Shown here: positions 35,793 through 46,091 of the stretch, piece after piece
Numbering within the stretch: the first letter of the stretch is position 1
Layout of the letters: each line of letters opens with the position of its first letter
DNA from: Pisolithus tinctorius
Lineage: Eukaryota; Basidiomycota; Agaricomycetes; Boletales; Pisolithaceae
NCBI GenBank assembly: GCA_024663395.1
Contig: JANFAH010000003.1
Coordinates: 2,790,001 to 2,854,000 of the forward strand
DNA: 64,000 nucleotides
Direction of reading: 5' to 3'
Program-made: the position numbers and the translations under genes
Notes under the pieces: model-generated
Databases searched by the model: none
The model's input: the letters and a program-made list of their open reading frames with translations, nothing else
What the model was told of the DNA's origin: nothing

Positions 35793-38351
35793 ATGGATTC
35801 ACAATATGACGAAGACAACAGCTACAATGATAGTGGCCTGACAGATCTCGATGATGGTGGTAGCATCTTCAACCAAGGCACAGAGCAGTCAGTCATTGGG
35901 GATGAGGACCAGGAGAGTTTTGACATAGATGAATTGGAGGTCTTGGTTCGAAGACAGAAGGATTGGAAAGAGTCTGGAAAGATGAAGAAGCCGATGATCT
36001 TGCAGTCCATATTGGGAGAGCTGCACAAATTAGAAAAAAACAGGGAGCTGTCGCATGCAGAAATGCAGCTGAAAGCGGGGGTATGCAGCTGCAACTATGG
36101 ATGCCTCTTCCATGATTAACACGTACCTGGTAGCTCGTCACCTCTTGGTTGAAGAAGCCGCTGCATGCACAGAAGCCCCATATTACTCTCCGGTCCAGAT
36201 ACAAGTACTCAGTGCGGTCGGTGGTTTGGGAACTATATCACGACCGTATCCAGCAGAAGCTGGCTGCCATGAGAGGGGAAAATGAGGATGGTGAAGGAAC
36301 CAGGGCAATTGGGGTGTATCAGCAGGCATTGACCTCGGTCATACAAGAGGACCTCTCTGACGAGCAGCTGGCAGTAGCGCAGGACATAGCCGACAAGTGG
36401 AATGGAATGGAAGGACCCACCCCCGAAATGAAAGCCAGGTGCATTGTCAGCTGTGAAGATCATCGCTGAAGTTGCGAATTGATGTGAGTGCATAGAAATG
36501 CAGCGAAATATGGGTACAAGTATTGCCGAAATTTCGCAGAAGAGATGTGGTGGTACTGTGGCATGCGGGTGGTATGCGTTGCGGGTTGGAAGAATGTGGA
36601 GGGCAGTGTCGAAGCATGCACGTAAGTGCCAATACTCAGCCAGCATTGTAGCAGAACACTGATCCTCTGCAAGAATGGACTTCAACCGAGATATTGCCAA
36701 TGGAACTGCGTTTAATGAGATCCACAACCTAGAAGGGTCCTGGTGGGAGTACCTCGGTGAAGCATTTGAGGAGGACAGAATATCGACTGACGAAGACGAC
36801 CCCCACACTGAAGGCAGTCCATGGAAGAAGATGGTCTGCACCATTAAAGTGGATCCCGTGACTTTGGTTATGGATGCAGATGGGACCATATCCATCCCTG
36901 AAATCGAAGGTCTGATGTGCGATTTGCTGCAGAAAACAGTGCATGGGTTCCTGACAGCACACTACAGTGAGTGTCCGTTTTGTATATGCGGCTTCTTCTG
37001 ATAGGCAATGTTAAGGACAAGCCTGCGGAAAAGCTACTGTGGCCGTCCCATTCAAACAGCTCGGGTCGCATCAAATCAAAATGATTGCGGCAGAGTATCT
37101 ACCTGCCAATTTTTCCTTCACAGGTGACCCTAGTCATATGTTGGTGTCAGCGGCAACATGGCTGTTGAGCTTTTGGTGGCAATGGCAACAAACTAATCCA
37201 GATGATGCGTTCACCTTTCACAAGTGGTTGGATCGATTTGGGGAGTTGCACTCCCCAGTGGACAGCAGAATTCATCCACTACAAATCGCAAGGGACCAGC
37301 GATCAAGGTCTCAGACCCCCATGGCCACTCGAGAGGGATCCAAGGCGCCTGGCCAGAATACCAGACCATTGGGCATGGCAGGAAAGGGAAAGGGAAAAGC
37401 AGATGCAATTCCAGCAGATATTCATCAGACTGACATAGGTATTGTTCAACAGACATCCCCCGTGAGCCACCCAACGGGACGCATGTCTGGCTCGAGCCAA
37501 CATCACCGTAGCCAGATTAATTCCACCAGCAATACATCCCACAGAACGCATCTTGTTGGCAATACGATCATGTCCGACACTGCCTCAGAGGGTGAAGATG
37601 CTGAGGATGAAGTGGAGCAGTGGTCAAATGGCCCTCATGCTGCAACTCCCTTCCCGCGACCTATGGCTGTGTGCACCTGGCCAGCCGTCGAGCATCAGCA
37701 AGCAACCCATAAGTCACGCAAGAAAATGCCTTTGCCTGTCACATTGGTAACAGCAAGCCACGGTCCCAATGCTGATCAGGACGAGGAAGGCCAGTCCAAA
37801 GGGAAAGCCTGGGACAGCGTAGATGACACGGAGGAATTGCCTGTGTTGGCTCGCAGGAATCGAGGTCAGCCCCATTGTCATTGGAGAGATTGGATATTAA
37901 AACGTTCTTCAGATATAATTGGCCAGATCAAAGACCACTCTGCAAATCAAGGCAATGATAGCCTGCACGGTTTGCCATTGGCGAAAAATGCATCGACTGT
38001 TCCAGATCGACGCCAATTGAAGTCAGCAGATGGACGGTTGAGGCCATCTTTGAAAACCAGCTGAGGTCCACAAGCTACTAAGAATCCATCCGCACATGCG
38101 GCCACAGCAGCCCCAAAGAGCAGACCATCACGCACAACGCAGAAAGGCACAACTGACGGTAAATCGTCCAAGGGCATGCCAGCCAAGACCCTCGGAGATG
38201 GAATGGGAGATGCCATCTGGAAATCACCTCGGGTTCGCAAAGCACCTGCCCGGCCAGATGCCGATGTCCTCTCGCCTCCATCAAAGAAATCGCAGAAGCA
38301 CAATCAGCTGCATCCCCTGGGCCAGCTGGCAAGAGGCGATGGATACAGTGA
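35793..38351 (+). pseudogene. conserved KDZ-associated protein, unknown function (copy 2, nearly intact)
   Basis: Same protein as at 14219-16787 but in one consistent frame. Exons join over introns of about 36081-36131, then 36439-36495, 36622-36673 and 36967-37021. Landmarks: LVRRQKDWKESGKMKKP, LVTSWLKKPLHAQKP, YKYSVRSVVWELYHDRI, NFAEEMWWYCGMRVVCVAGW, DFNRDIANGTAFNEIHNL, DADGTISIPEIEGLMCDLLQ and IKMIAAEYLPANFSFTGDP. A long low-complexity basic tail follows. A TGA at 38062-38064 replaces a CGA kept in copy 1, and one A is missing near 38302. Without these the protein would be about 700 residues. No enzymatic motif is visible. The conserved central block followed by a disordered tail suggests a DNA- or protein-binding accessory factor, but that is a guess. 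Confidence 0.6.
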
Positions 38352-38617
38352 TATCAGATGGAATATGTATTGGAAGCTCTATACTGCGAGATAGACGTGA
38401 TCATCTTAGTTTAGGTAGTCACTGTTGGAATGCCTATGCTAGCGGCCCCCCAGGCTCTGAAGTGGCATATCTGTGCTATGAGCTGCCAAGGAATCTCAGT
38501 CCAACGAACCTTTTCAACGAACAGACAAAGTTCACAACGATGATCTCATCAAAATGAACACGGTACAATTTCAACCTGGAATATATTTCAGGCAGCAGGG
38601 GCATACCCGAGTTATGC

Positions 38618-41284
38618 GTGGGGCTCCCACCTCGCATATGGCATTCCCACGGTTTGAAATTGATATTGCAAGCGCCAAAACCTTCCAATGGTGAAATTAC
38701 TGAGTACTCTCCCATCATGGCGGAACAATCACCGCACGGCGTTCATTTCAATCCTGGAGGTATGGTTTGCACCTTGTTCCACAGTAATCTCACTAATCAT
38801 TGGTAGTTTGGATCCGTCGAATCGAAGCCAGAGGGGACAATCTGGGAACTGCAGACCCGTCGCAGAGCAATCGCAGTCGAAGAAGACATCAACGACCCGC
38901 GTGTTAGATTTGGCAAGTCGTGCGTAGTCCGAACACGTCCGCTCCGAGCCGTGGGAACCACTTTCCGTGTTAAGCTTTTCATACTTCGCATTATTGTTGA
39001 CCGCGCAATTAACCTCTCGCGCCCTTACACTTATTGTATCTACAGTGTCTCGCACCCATATGCGCGTCTTATCCTCTTGTTTACGAAGACCATAGCGCGT
39101 TTCACAAATGAGACAAATCCTTGTATGTAGACGGGTTCAACACCCGATGTCTCAGACCCTTTTTGTCATTATCACAGTATTTAACTTCGCGCTGTAAATC
39201 TCCATCACCTCAGACGTTGTCGCTATCTGCGCGCGACTGAGGTGAGTACGATACTTTTCCGTTTAACTTACTATACTTACCCCGTATCTAGTTTATCTTC
39301 GTATAGGTGAATACAGACGTTGTCGCTATCTGCACGCGACTGAGTTTATCTTCGTATAGATTTCTGTGACCGCGAGCTATGGTGAAAAAATGATGCAGGA
39401 TCCAGTGCCACCCCCACCACCCCCATCTGCAGCTGCCTATTCGAAGGACCATCTCGTTCCACCCCCCCCTCCACCATTTGAGACCGCTTTCCCAATGGAA
39501 GAGCTCCTTCCACCTCCACCACCGCCTTTGGACACCGCTGAGGTCGCAGCCGAGCTGGAAGAAGTTCCGCCACCACCACTGCCTGCTGAAGATATCAAGG
39601 ATGAGGACATGGACCGTCTGCCACTGCCACCATTGTCTGATGATGACAAGTCTGCCGATGACCTTACCCCACCTCCACCTCCATCATCTGAGGACTGTAG
39701 TATGTCAGATGAGCCAATCCCACCGCTGCCTCCACCCACGGATGAATCTGACTCTCGCGGTTCCATTGCATTGCCTGCCGGTACATCGAATCGATTGTTC
39801 ATGCATTAGATTGGCCCCCTCATCGCTACAGCAATGGAAACAGAGGTAGCTTCAGCCAAACTACTGCCAGCTGAAGCTGAAGGTAATCATTCAACAACTG
39901 ATGACATGAAGTCAGCAATGATTATCTGAAATTACAGATAGTCGATTCTTGGCAGCTGCAGTTGCCGCACCACAACATCCATCGCCGGAAGATCAACCTG
40001 ACGTATTTGCGCACACAGAACGGAACCGACTGCGAAGAATGTTCCAGGATTTGTGTTCTGCTTGGATTGGTAAGGTTCATGATGTTTCATGAGACTAGTT
40101 ACAACAGCTGACATGGTACAGGGCATGATCTATCTGATGAGGAGAAGACACAAATGGAGATGGACGGGTTCGTACATCCTGGAGCTGACGTTGCGGGTAA
40201 GCATTCAGATAATGTTGGGACAGCCGGGTTGACATCTGAGCAGTATACTGGGAAATTCATCGACTGAGACTTGATCGTTGTCCTGTGCGGTATCATTTTC
40301 CCTTTGTCCCGCATGAATGGCATGATAGGGCGATCGTGGATGGAATGTCCCAGATGGCAACTGAATTCGCATATTTGGTAGTGCACCGGATGGACCTTCT
40401 TGAAGAAGGCGACAGGTGCCTGGGTCAGCTAGACGATCTAGAAGAGTTCCACGATCCATTCGTTTCGTTAGGCCTCCAACGCTATGCAGGACAGCTGCGA
40501 AATCTTGCACAAAACTTGGTAATGGACATGATTGTCATGTACATGGCTTGCCGAATCAATACTGCAGTGCGGCACCTGACCCAGCTGCCGAGCACTGCTC
40601 ACTGGCCTGAAGACTGGTATCAACATCTGCACATTGATATGGTGAGTTTTATTTCTAGGCAGATGTTCCCACTTTTGTACATTTATCCAGGGCACCCTGG
40701 ACTGTCTCATTCCCATTGTGGTCACCCAGAATTGTTATCGGCCCCCGCTTCCCACCACATACATCTTACATCATATGGGCAGATGGACAGAAGCAACCTT
40801 CTGCAATGCTTTGTTTCAAATTCCTGAGGTGCAGATAACTGATTTCACCTATAGCATTATCGAGCTGCTGCCTCAGTGGTCTCCACGTCCAGATACCGAT
40901 GGCGGCTTCATGTTGCCTTGGTGGTTGAACGGCATATCCAACTATGCAAGCAAGGCTCAGGTCCTGCATTCCAACGAGGTCCAGACTATCACCCAGAGGT
41001 ACTTCACTGTAGGGGTTCTGAGTTGTCCAGTTTATATGTGAGGATGATGATACTTTGCTCAGGATCTTTGGCCATTGCAAAAGTTCCCCATCAAGGATCG
41101 CCTACATGGGGTCTTGGACACCCAGGTAAAGCGGTATAAGAACAATGCACTGAGGGTAGAGGCGCTGCTCCCAGGTCTGACGGCCGAAGTCGAAGAATTA
41201 TTTGAGCGGCTCAACTGCATGGCTCAGATGTTGGGGCAGTACCACGAACCCAATGCATGCATTGTATGTATGGATGGAAATTAA
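38618..41284 (+). pseudogene. proline-rich KDZ-cargo protein (copy 2), interrupted by LTR-like insertion
   Basis: Reverse-strand counterpart of the copy-1 gene. A first exon reads GLKLILQAPKPSNGEITEYS. After the LTR-like insertion the frame continues MQDPVPPPPPPSAAAYSKD, with repeated proline runs separated by acidic or hydrophobic spacers up to about 39780. After an intron of about 51 bp come METEVASAKLLPAEAE, RFLAAAVAAPQHPSPEDQ, HDLSDEEKTQMEMDGFVHP, FAYLVVHRMDLLEEGDRCLG, DMIVMYMACRINTAVRHL, TDFTYSIIELLPQW and a C-terminal helix ending CIVCMDGN at 41284. I know of no function. How exon 1 joins exon 2 was not resolved. Confidence 0.5.
38897..39374. mobile_element. 468-bp LTR-like insertion with 5-bp target duplication, only in copy 2
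   Basis: Positions 38902-39369 are absent from copy 1, which reads straight through GACCCGCGAGCTA. In copy 2 the insert is bracketed by CCGCG (38897-38901 and 39370-39374). It starts TGTTAG like many LTRs and ends CTGTGA, so the 3' terminal CA of a standard LTR is not kept. It is rich in CpG compared with its surroundings and holds a partial tandem duplication (GTCGCTATCTGC near 39219 and 39322, GTTTATCTTCGTATAG twice). There is no coding capacity. A solo LTR is the best guess; a short non-autonomous element is the alternative. Confidence 0.75.
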
Positions 41285-41386
41285 CTTGTATTACCATAGC
41301 AGATATACATTTGTCTAGGACTTCTCCTAGCAATACATTAATTCTCATCTACATTTATGCAGGACCTGCGCACAGCTCTGTCGCAA

Positions 41387-42731
41387 TATCTGATATATGC
41401 GGCCCACAACATAGTGGGATGTCTACATACTGATGCACATTCTCTCGCATGTAATATGCAAGGCATGCCTGATTGCCGTCTGCACTATCGACCTGATGAA
41501 CCAATGATGCTCCTGACATTGCGATTACGGTGCCTGAATTGTATCAGAACCACATTCCCAGCTCTGGGACGACAAAGTCCAGAGGAGTGTAGCGTCCGAC
41601 TGTCAACAACATATCCAACCATACCTTTCGGCCATTTGTATCTTTATGAGGGGGAGACTTCCAATTTACCATTAATGACATGGAACTGTAGACACTGTTC
41701 CAGATTGGCAATACAGCCTGCATATCCTCGTCTTGCCATGCGACTGCCATTGATCTGAGTCACATGAGTGCCTCCCACCCGTGTAGGTACATTTTCAGGT
41801 GCATGATTTGCAATGCACCTGATAGAATGGCATGTAGCCCAGCCATGCTATCCAGCCATTGATGGGTCTCATTTGCTCCTGACTTTTCTTTTAAAAGTAG
41901 CAATACTTCCGGGTGATGTGAAGGGTTGCTGGGCTGTTAGCAGAGTTACAAGAGTGAAATCATCTTCAAATGGATAATGACTCACCCCACGCCCTTGCTG
42001 AAACCATGCCAGTGAGAGGTCGATGGCGCCTTTAAGATCTGCGGCTGGGCGAAAATGGTTGGAATCATGCCACCAGCCGCCTGCCCTGTTGGACTTCACG
42101 CTCCGCGCAAGCGGGATACTGAGGTTGCCCAACGAATTCCAAATCTCAGCCTGATGGGATCGTTAGCAAAGTGTGGGATGCCCCATTCAGTTTGCCAACC
42201 TGATATGCCTCGCTGAACGCATTTGGTAGATACCACAGGAGGATGTTTCCCTCTTTGTCAATTACCACTGCTGGATGGTCGATTTCTGCATAACTTGAAC
42301 GGTCCACGATGACATTAACGTCCCGCATTTCCTCGACAATGACTGGGAATTTCTTAGCCTTTCAAATTTCGTGGATAGATGGACTGACTGCATTCACAAT
42401 ATGCCTCGACTATGACCAGCAAAATGTGATCCACTTTGCACGCTATCTGCAATGGAATCGATACATGCAGGAGGGCACATGGGCCACCAATGACCTCCTC
42501 ACGCAACCGGGACACCATGTATGTAGAGATGCAGTCCGTCAGATCCATTTTCCAATTACCCGGGAGGCTTTTGGGGCTTTTTAATGGTGTCATTGTATGG
42601 TGTACAAGCAGCAGATCGTTGGACCAAAATTCTGAGATTGTTGGCACAGGTGGACAATGAGACGAATCAGTATTTGAATTACAGAAATGCCGGGCACCCG
42701 ATGTATTCTCAAGCATCAGGAAGGAAATCAA
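41387..42731 (-). pseudogene. TET/JBP-like 2OG-Fe(II) dioxygenase carried by KDZ copy 2
   Basis: Counterpart of 10288-11677 with fewer indels. From the start side: DLLLVHHTMTPLKSPKSLPG, SRLREEVIGGPCALLHVSIP, VDHILLVIVEAYCECSQSIYP, then (after the frameshift shared with copy 1) RDVNVIVDRSSYAEID, VIDKEGNILLWYLPNAFSEA, LSIPLARSVKSNRAGGWWHD, HAILSGALQIMHLKMYLHGWEAL, WNSVYSSMSLMVNWKSPPHKD (the HxD motif at about 41640-41648) and LLTVGRYTPLDFVVPELGM. The segment with the distal His and the 2OG-binding Arg follows, then YYMRENVHQYVDIP. A TGA after HGWEALM replaces a CGA kept in copy 1. The reaction in active relatives is stepwise oxidation of 5-methylcytosine or thymine in nuclear DNA. Confidence 0.72.
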
Positions 42732-43559
42732 AGCTATCGATGGTAATGATATTGCACATTTGAATTGCTGCTATTGTCCAGCATCATGGATGTACCCACA
42801 CAACAATTCCATCTTTACAACATTTGTATATGCCCAAGTTGATATATCATGTGAGGCAGGTGCCCTTGGTCACAATATTATGAAAACAGAGCCGATGTGA
42901 ACCCACTTGTTGACAAATCCAGCGCAGATACCAGTCCCGGCGTTCACAGCATCAGTTGGCAAGTGTCACTGGGCCTTGATATTCAGCGCATTGTCGGGTT
43001 GGCCATGTATGTGAGGGGATGCTACTTTGGATCTGCCCACCGGCCACCCACAATGTTGCCAGAGCGGCATTTGACCGCATTGTCACTTGGACCTTCGCAA
43101 TCAATACACAAAAAATGTTGCAAAGGCATTGCAATTCGCTGAATACATTTCCTTCACTTGCAATCTCCATCTCTATTTGCAGGGAACTTTCACAAAATGT
43201 CCGAGATGAATGATGGGTCCATCCATCAAGTGGGCCAATATCCACCATCCAGTGGCCATGCCCGAATATCTACAGGGTCCAGGCACTCTTAATTACAGCA
43301 TTAGGCTGGTTGTGATGGGTTCTCATGAATTGCAACTGCCCAGACCGTTCCATACAAGGTCCCTTGCTGCTGTTGCCACATTCAACCATCACGCAATTGA
43401 TGATCCGGCTCATGCATTTTGTCATCATCCGGAACATGAACCATAGGCATGCGTATAACTTTCAATGAATGCCATGTTGCGTAGACAAGCCTGTTCATTC
43501 ATTGTGCCAGCATCTGCCGCATAAATTCGTCAGCCCGGAGATAAGTTGTGCAGGTTTCG
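42732..43559. other. subterminal region of copy 2, no confident gene
   Basis: Counterpart of 9436-10287. Plus-strand frames at 42897-43142 and 43019-43213 are shared with copy 1 but show no motif and are interrupted. Confidence 0.4.
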
Positions 43560-44555
43560 ACGTCACACTGTCAGGCCCGCCCAAATGTTATGAAAGCACA
43601 CACCATCCATGCGACAGGCTTTCCCACTCGATTCTCCTGGGTCAAGATGGCTTGCTAGCAGCCCTCCATGTGTTCAAATGGATCCACCAAACCAACATCG
43701 GGCCCCCCATAGGTTGCGCCACATGCAACATCCCATCGACAGGCCCGTACATGGCCTATGAGAGCACCCGCAACATTGCTCATGGCCCTCCTCATCTGTT
43801 TCGACAGGTTCAACATTTCTTCAACAGGCCTGTCGATGCCTTACACCGGCATCTGCGATATACTGCGCGGCACTGCCCATCCGTTTTGACGCGCTCAGAA
43901 GTCCATGCATGCACCTGTCCATGGGTTGTGACAGTGTCTGGAATTTAACCATCGGGCCTGCTCATAAGTTGCGACACATGCGACATCGCTTTTATGGGCC
44001 TGACCGTTTGTTCCGACAGTACCATGTATTCCCAGGACGGGCCTGCCCATTAGTTTCGATGGGTTCAACATTCTTTGGATGGGCCTGTCCATGTATTTTC
44101 ACAGCACCCACCCCGCATGTGATGGGCCTGCCAATAGGTTTGATGGATGCGATATCCTTTCAACAGGCCCGTCCACACCTTATTACAGCACCCATCCCAC
44201 ATACAACAGGCCTGCCCATTAGCTTCAATGGGTTCAACATACCCTCATCAGGCCCATCCATTTGTTGTTGCAGCATCTGCCCCTGAAATGACAGGCCCGC
44301 CCATATGTTGGGACAGATGCAATATCTTCTGGACAGGCCTACCCATCAGTTTCTACGGGTTCAAAGTTTCTTGGATGGGCCAGCCCATGGGTTGGGATGC
44401 CCTCTACTTTGATGATGACAGGCCTGCGCATTAGGTGCCATGGGGTGGCACATCCTGCCACCAGCCTGCCCAGGCCTGCACATACGTTGTAATATACTTG
44501 TCACGGGCCTGCTCATTTGCTGCTGTCACTCTAGGCCTCCAGGCCTCTTCATATG
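43560..44555. repeat. subterminal array of GGGCCCGTC palindromes, dioxygenase side (copy 2)
   Basis: Inverse counterpart of 8447-9435, about twenty units, most decayed to GGGCCTGTC, GGCCCGTCC or CAGGCCTG. Overlapping open frames such as 43469-43948 are repeat artefacts. Confidence 0.85.
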
Positions 44556-44661
44556 TTGTGACTTAATTAATTTGATGGGCCTGCATCGGGCTCTATGTGA
44601 GTAATGGTAATTTGGCGCACAGGCTACCCATGTGTTGTGACTAAACTGACTACATGGGGTC
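44556..44661. repeat. terminal inverted repeat, outer end of copy 2
   Basis: Runs outward through AGTAATGGTAATTTGG, GGCTACCCATGTGTTGTGAC and ACTACATGGGGTC, mirroring 8341-8446. Confidence 0.85.
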
Positions 44662-44668
44662 CTGTGCA
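44662..44668. repeat. 7-bp target-site duplication, right side of KDZ copy 2
   Basis: CTGTGCA directly after the end ATGGGGTC, matching 26451-26457. Confidence 0.88.
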
Positions 44669-44766
44669 ACAGAGGGTGCTCACCTGTCATGGCCATCATT
44701 GCCAACAACATTGCAACCTGTCCATGTACAGTACTTGGTGGGACTTTGACAATTTTCAAAGTGTTG

Positions 44767-44794
44767 TGATTACAAATCCAGTGATTTGTAATCA
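44767..44794. repeat. perfect 12-bp inverted repeat, 4-bp loop
   Basis: TGATTACAAATC, loop CAGT, then GATTTGTAATCA. It lies in the outer element just upstream of the ubiquitin-like scraps. Function unknown; it could be a decayed terminator-like hairpin or chance. Confidence 0.8.
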
Positions 44795-44874
44795 AAACAA
44801 GTACTTCAAATTTTTTTCAAGTCCTGAGACTCTGTGATGACAAAATGAAGGTAAAAGTTTGCCCACTGACATGC

Positions 44875-44998
44875 CACACAGCATTCCCCCGGACCAGCAG
44901 CGCCTCATCTTCACTGGCAAACAGCTTGAAGACAGGTGAAGATTCAGGTTAAGGAGGGTATCCCTCCTGACCAATGGCACCTTCTGCTGCTGCAACTT
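44875..44998 (+). pseudogene. two ubiquitin-like coding scraps
   Basis: Plus-strand translation gives IPPDQQRLIFTGKQLED at about 44885-44935. This corresponds to ubiquitin residues 36-52 with one substitution, and a stop follows. In the same orientation a second scrap, KIQVKEGIPPDQ, follows at about 44939-44975 and corresponds to ubiquitin residues 29-40. Neither has a start or the C-terminal Gly-Gly part. Two overlapping portions in tandem suggest a captured piece of a polyubiquitin gene. Both lie in the outer ACTATT-ended element. Confidence 0.8.
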
Positions 44999-45294
44999 GT
45001 ATGTTTACTTTTTTTGTTTTGTTTACTAACTATCATTACCAGCCCCCTGCATACATGCCCACAGATCGCCTGCTTGCACTTGCTTTTGAACAAACTGGCT
45101 AGTGAGTACTTATACTCTGTTACTTTTTTGTTTCATCTCACTAACTATAGTTACAGGGCACACTTGCACTCATGTACACCTACACCTGCACAGCATGATT
45201 GCATGTGCTACTTGGTGTATATATATTCATTGTCTAATTATTCTGCTTGTACACACTCACCTAGCATACCCTAACAGATAGCACCATGCACCCT

Positions 45295-45407
45295 TGTAAC
45301 TTTTTTGACTTTTTGACTTCAATAAATAGTGTGATGAGTAAGAAAAGTGAGAATAGTTGGAAAGAGTTGTAAATAGTATGTCAATAGTAAAATTAGTATT
45401 TTGTAGA
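45295..45407. repeat. right ACTATT-rich terminal region of the outer element
   Basis: AATAGT, AAATAGTATG and AATAGTAAAATTAGTATTTT words in inverse orientation to 6595-6790. They mark the right end of the nested block. Between 45000 and 45294 I see only T-rich intergenic sequence. Confidence 0.6.
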
Positions 45408-45704
45408 TTTCCTGATGCTCTGTATTCTTTCTTGCCTGACCTGCCGCAGCCTCTTGCCCTCAGGAATCTGAAACTTGTTAACTTTGTCCCTACACCTGAA
45501 CTTGCAACTGCCACACCCACGACACTTGATCTGACGTTCTATGGTCACCCGAACTGGACCGCAATTACTCCTATACCTCTGCTTATCCCCGCCCAGCTAC
45601 TTACGATACTCTTACTCACCAGCTACACCACTAGTCAGATGCTTCTGCCAGACCCCGTTGAGCTTCCGCTTCTCGGAACACTCATACTCGCGCTCGACAA
45701 CTAG
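45408..45704 (+). pseudogene. F-box/LRR protein gene, 3' part
   Basis: A single frame reads FPDALYSFLPDLPQPLALRN, LKLVNFVPTPEL, TTLDLTFYGHPNW and LLTILLLTSYTTSQ and ends PLLGTLILALDN. The leucine spacing is that of the LRR-like C-terminal half of basidiomycete F-box proteins. It lacks an F-box and a start, and it begins exactly where the ACTATT-rich end stops. It could therefore be the distal part of the gene whose 5' part is at 5891-6594. The two ends cannot be joined in one clean frame because both are decayed. Between 45705 and 46091 I see nothing. Confidence 0.45.
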
Positions 45705-46091
45705 TATTCAGTTATGTTAAGACTGGAGGCATCGACATTAACATTTGCTAGATATACTTCAGGACAGGACCTTTCATCGCAGACGACATAATTCTGGTTT
45801 CCTTTCGAGGAAGTGTTTCACGAAGGTATGCATACAACCTTGCATCTTATAAACACGTAGGTTATGTACACAAGGCTCGCCGCACCTTACTGCGGCGACG
45901 GCAAAGCTCATTGATAGGTCGAAACGGAAAGTGCCTGTGTCACGCTCATTGGCAGTCTGACCGTCAATTTCTGTGACTAACCACCTACGCTCATGGTACC
46001 CACGCGTTCGCATACGATGAGTATCCTGAAACGACATTTTTAAATAGGTGATGTATTGGTATCGTCCCTACAGATGAGCTTATACTCCGGG

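Larger units (their letters stand above)
26458..44661 (-). mobile_element. KDZ DNA transposon, copy 2 (opposite orientation)
   Basis: This 18.2-kb element is collinear with copy 1 in reverse complement, with the same terminal sequences at corresponding ends and its own target duplication CTGTGCA. It is longer than copy 1 mainly because of a 468-bp LTR-like insertion at 38902-39369, and it lacks the many single-base insertions seen in copy 1. It therefore gives the cleaner reading frames. Remaining lesions are C-to-T type stops at former CGA codons and two or three small deletions. Both copies lost CpGs at different sites, so they have decayed independently. Confidence 0.92.
6595..45407. mobile_element. 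outer nested transposon with ACTATT-rich ends (about 2.8 kb without later insertions)
   Basis: Both outer ends of the block are runs of TACTATT-like words in inverted orientation. The left begins near 6595 as CTACTATTTTCGTACTATTT. The right, read as reverse complement from 45407, begins CTACAAAATACTAATTTTAC and then shares CATACTATTTA. Flanking DNA on both sides looks like one F-box gene. Removing the two KDZ elements leaves 6595-8340, 26140-26457 and 44669-45407, about 2.8 kb. This remainder holds a ~158-bp tandem repeat and ubiquitin-like scraps. I found no transposase in it, so it is probably non-autonomous. I saw no clear target-site duplication, so the exact ends are uncertain by some bases. 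Confidence 0.5.

Noticed and set aside
38897..39374. Insertion being part of the ancestral element and lost from copy 1
   Set aside because: The flanking CCGCG duplication is present only in copy 2, and copy 1 has the intact single site within an open reading frame.
8341..44661. Palindrome as an assembly fold-back or hairpin artefact
   Set aside because: The copies differ throughout, one carries a private LTR-like insert, the central 318 bp are unique, and each copy has its own 7-bp target duplication.
45774..46037. Small minus-strand gene downstream of ISC1
   Set aside because: No motif, a start inside the probable ISC1 3' region, and no splice continuation.
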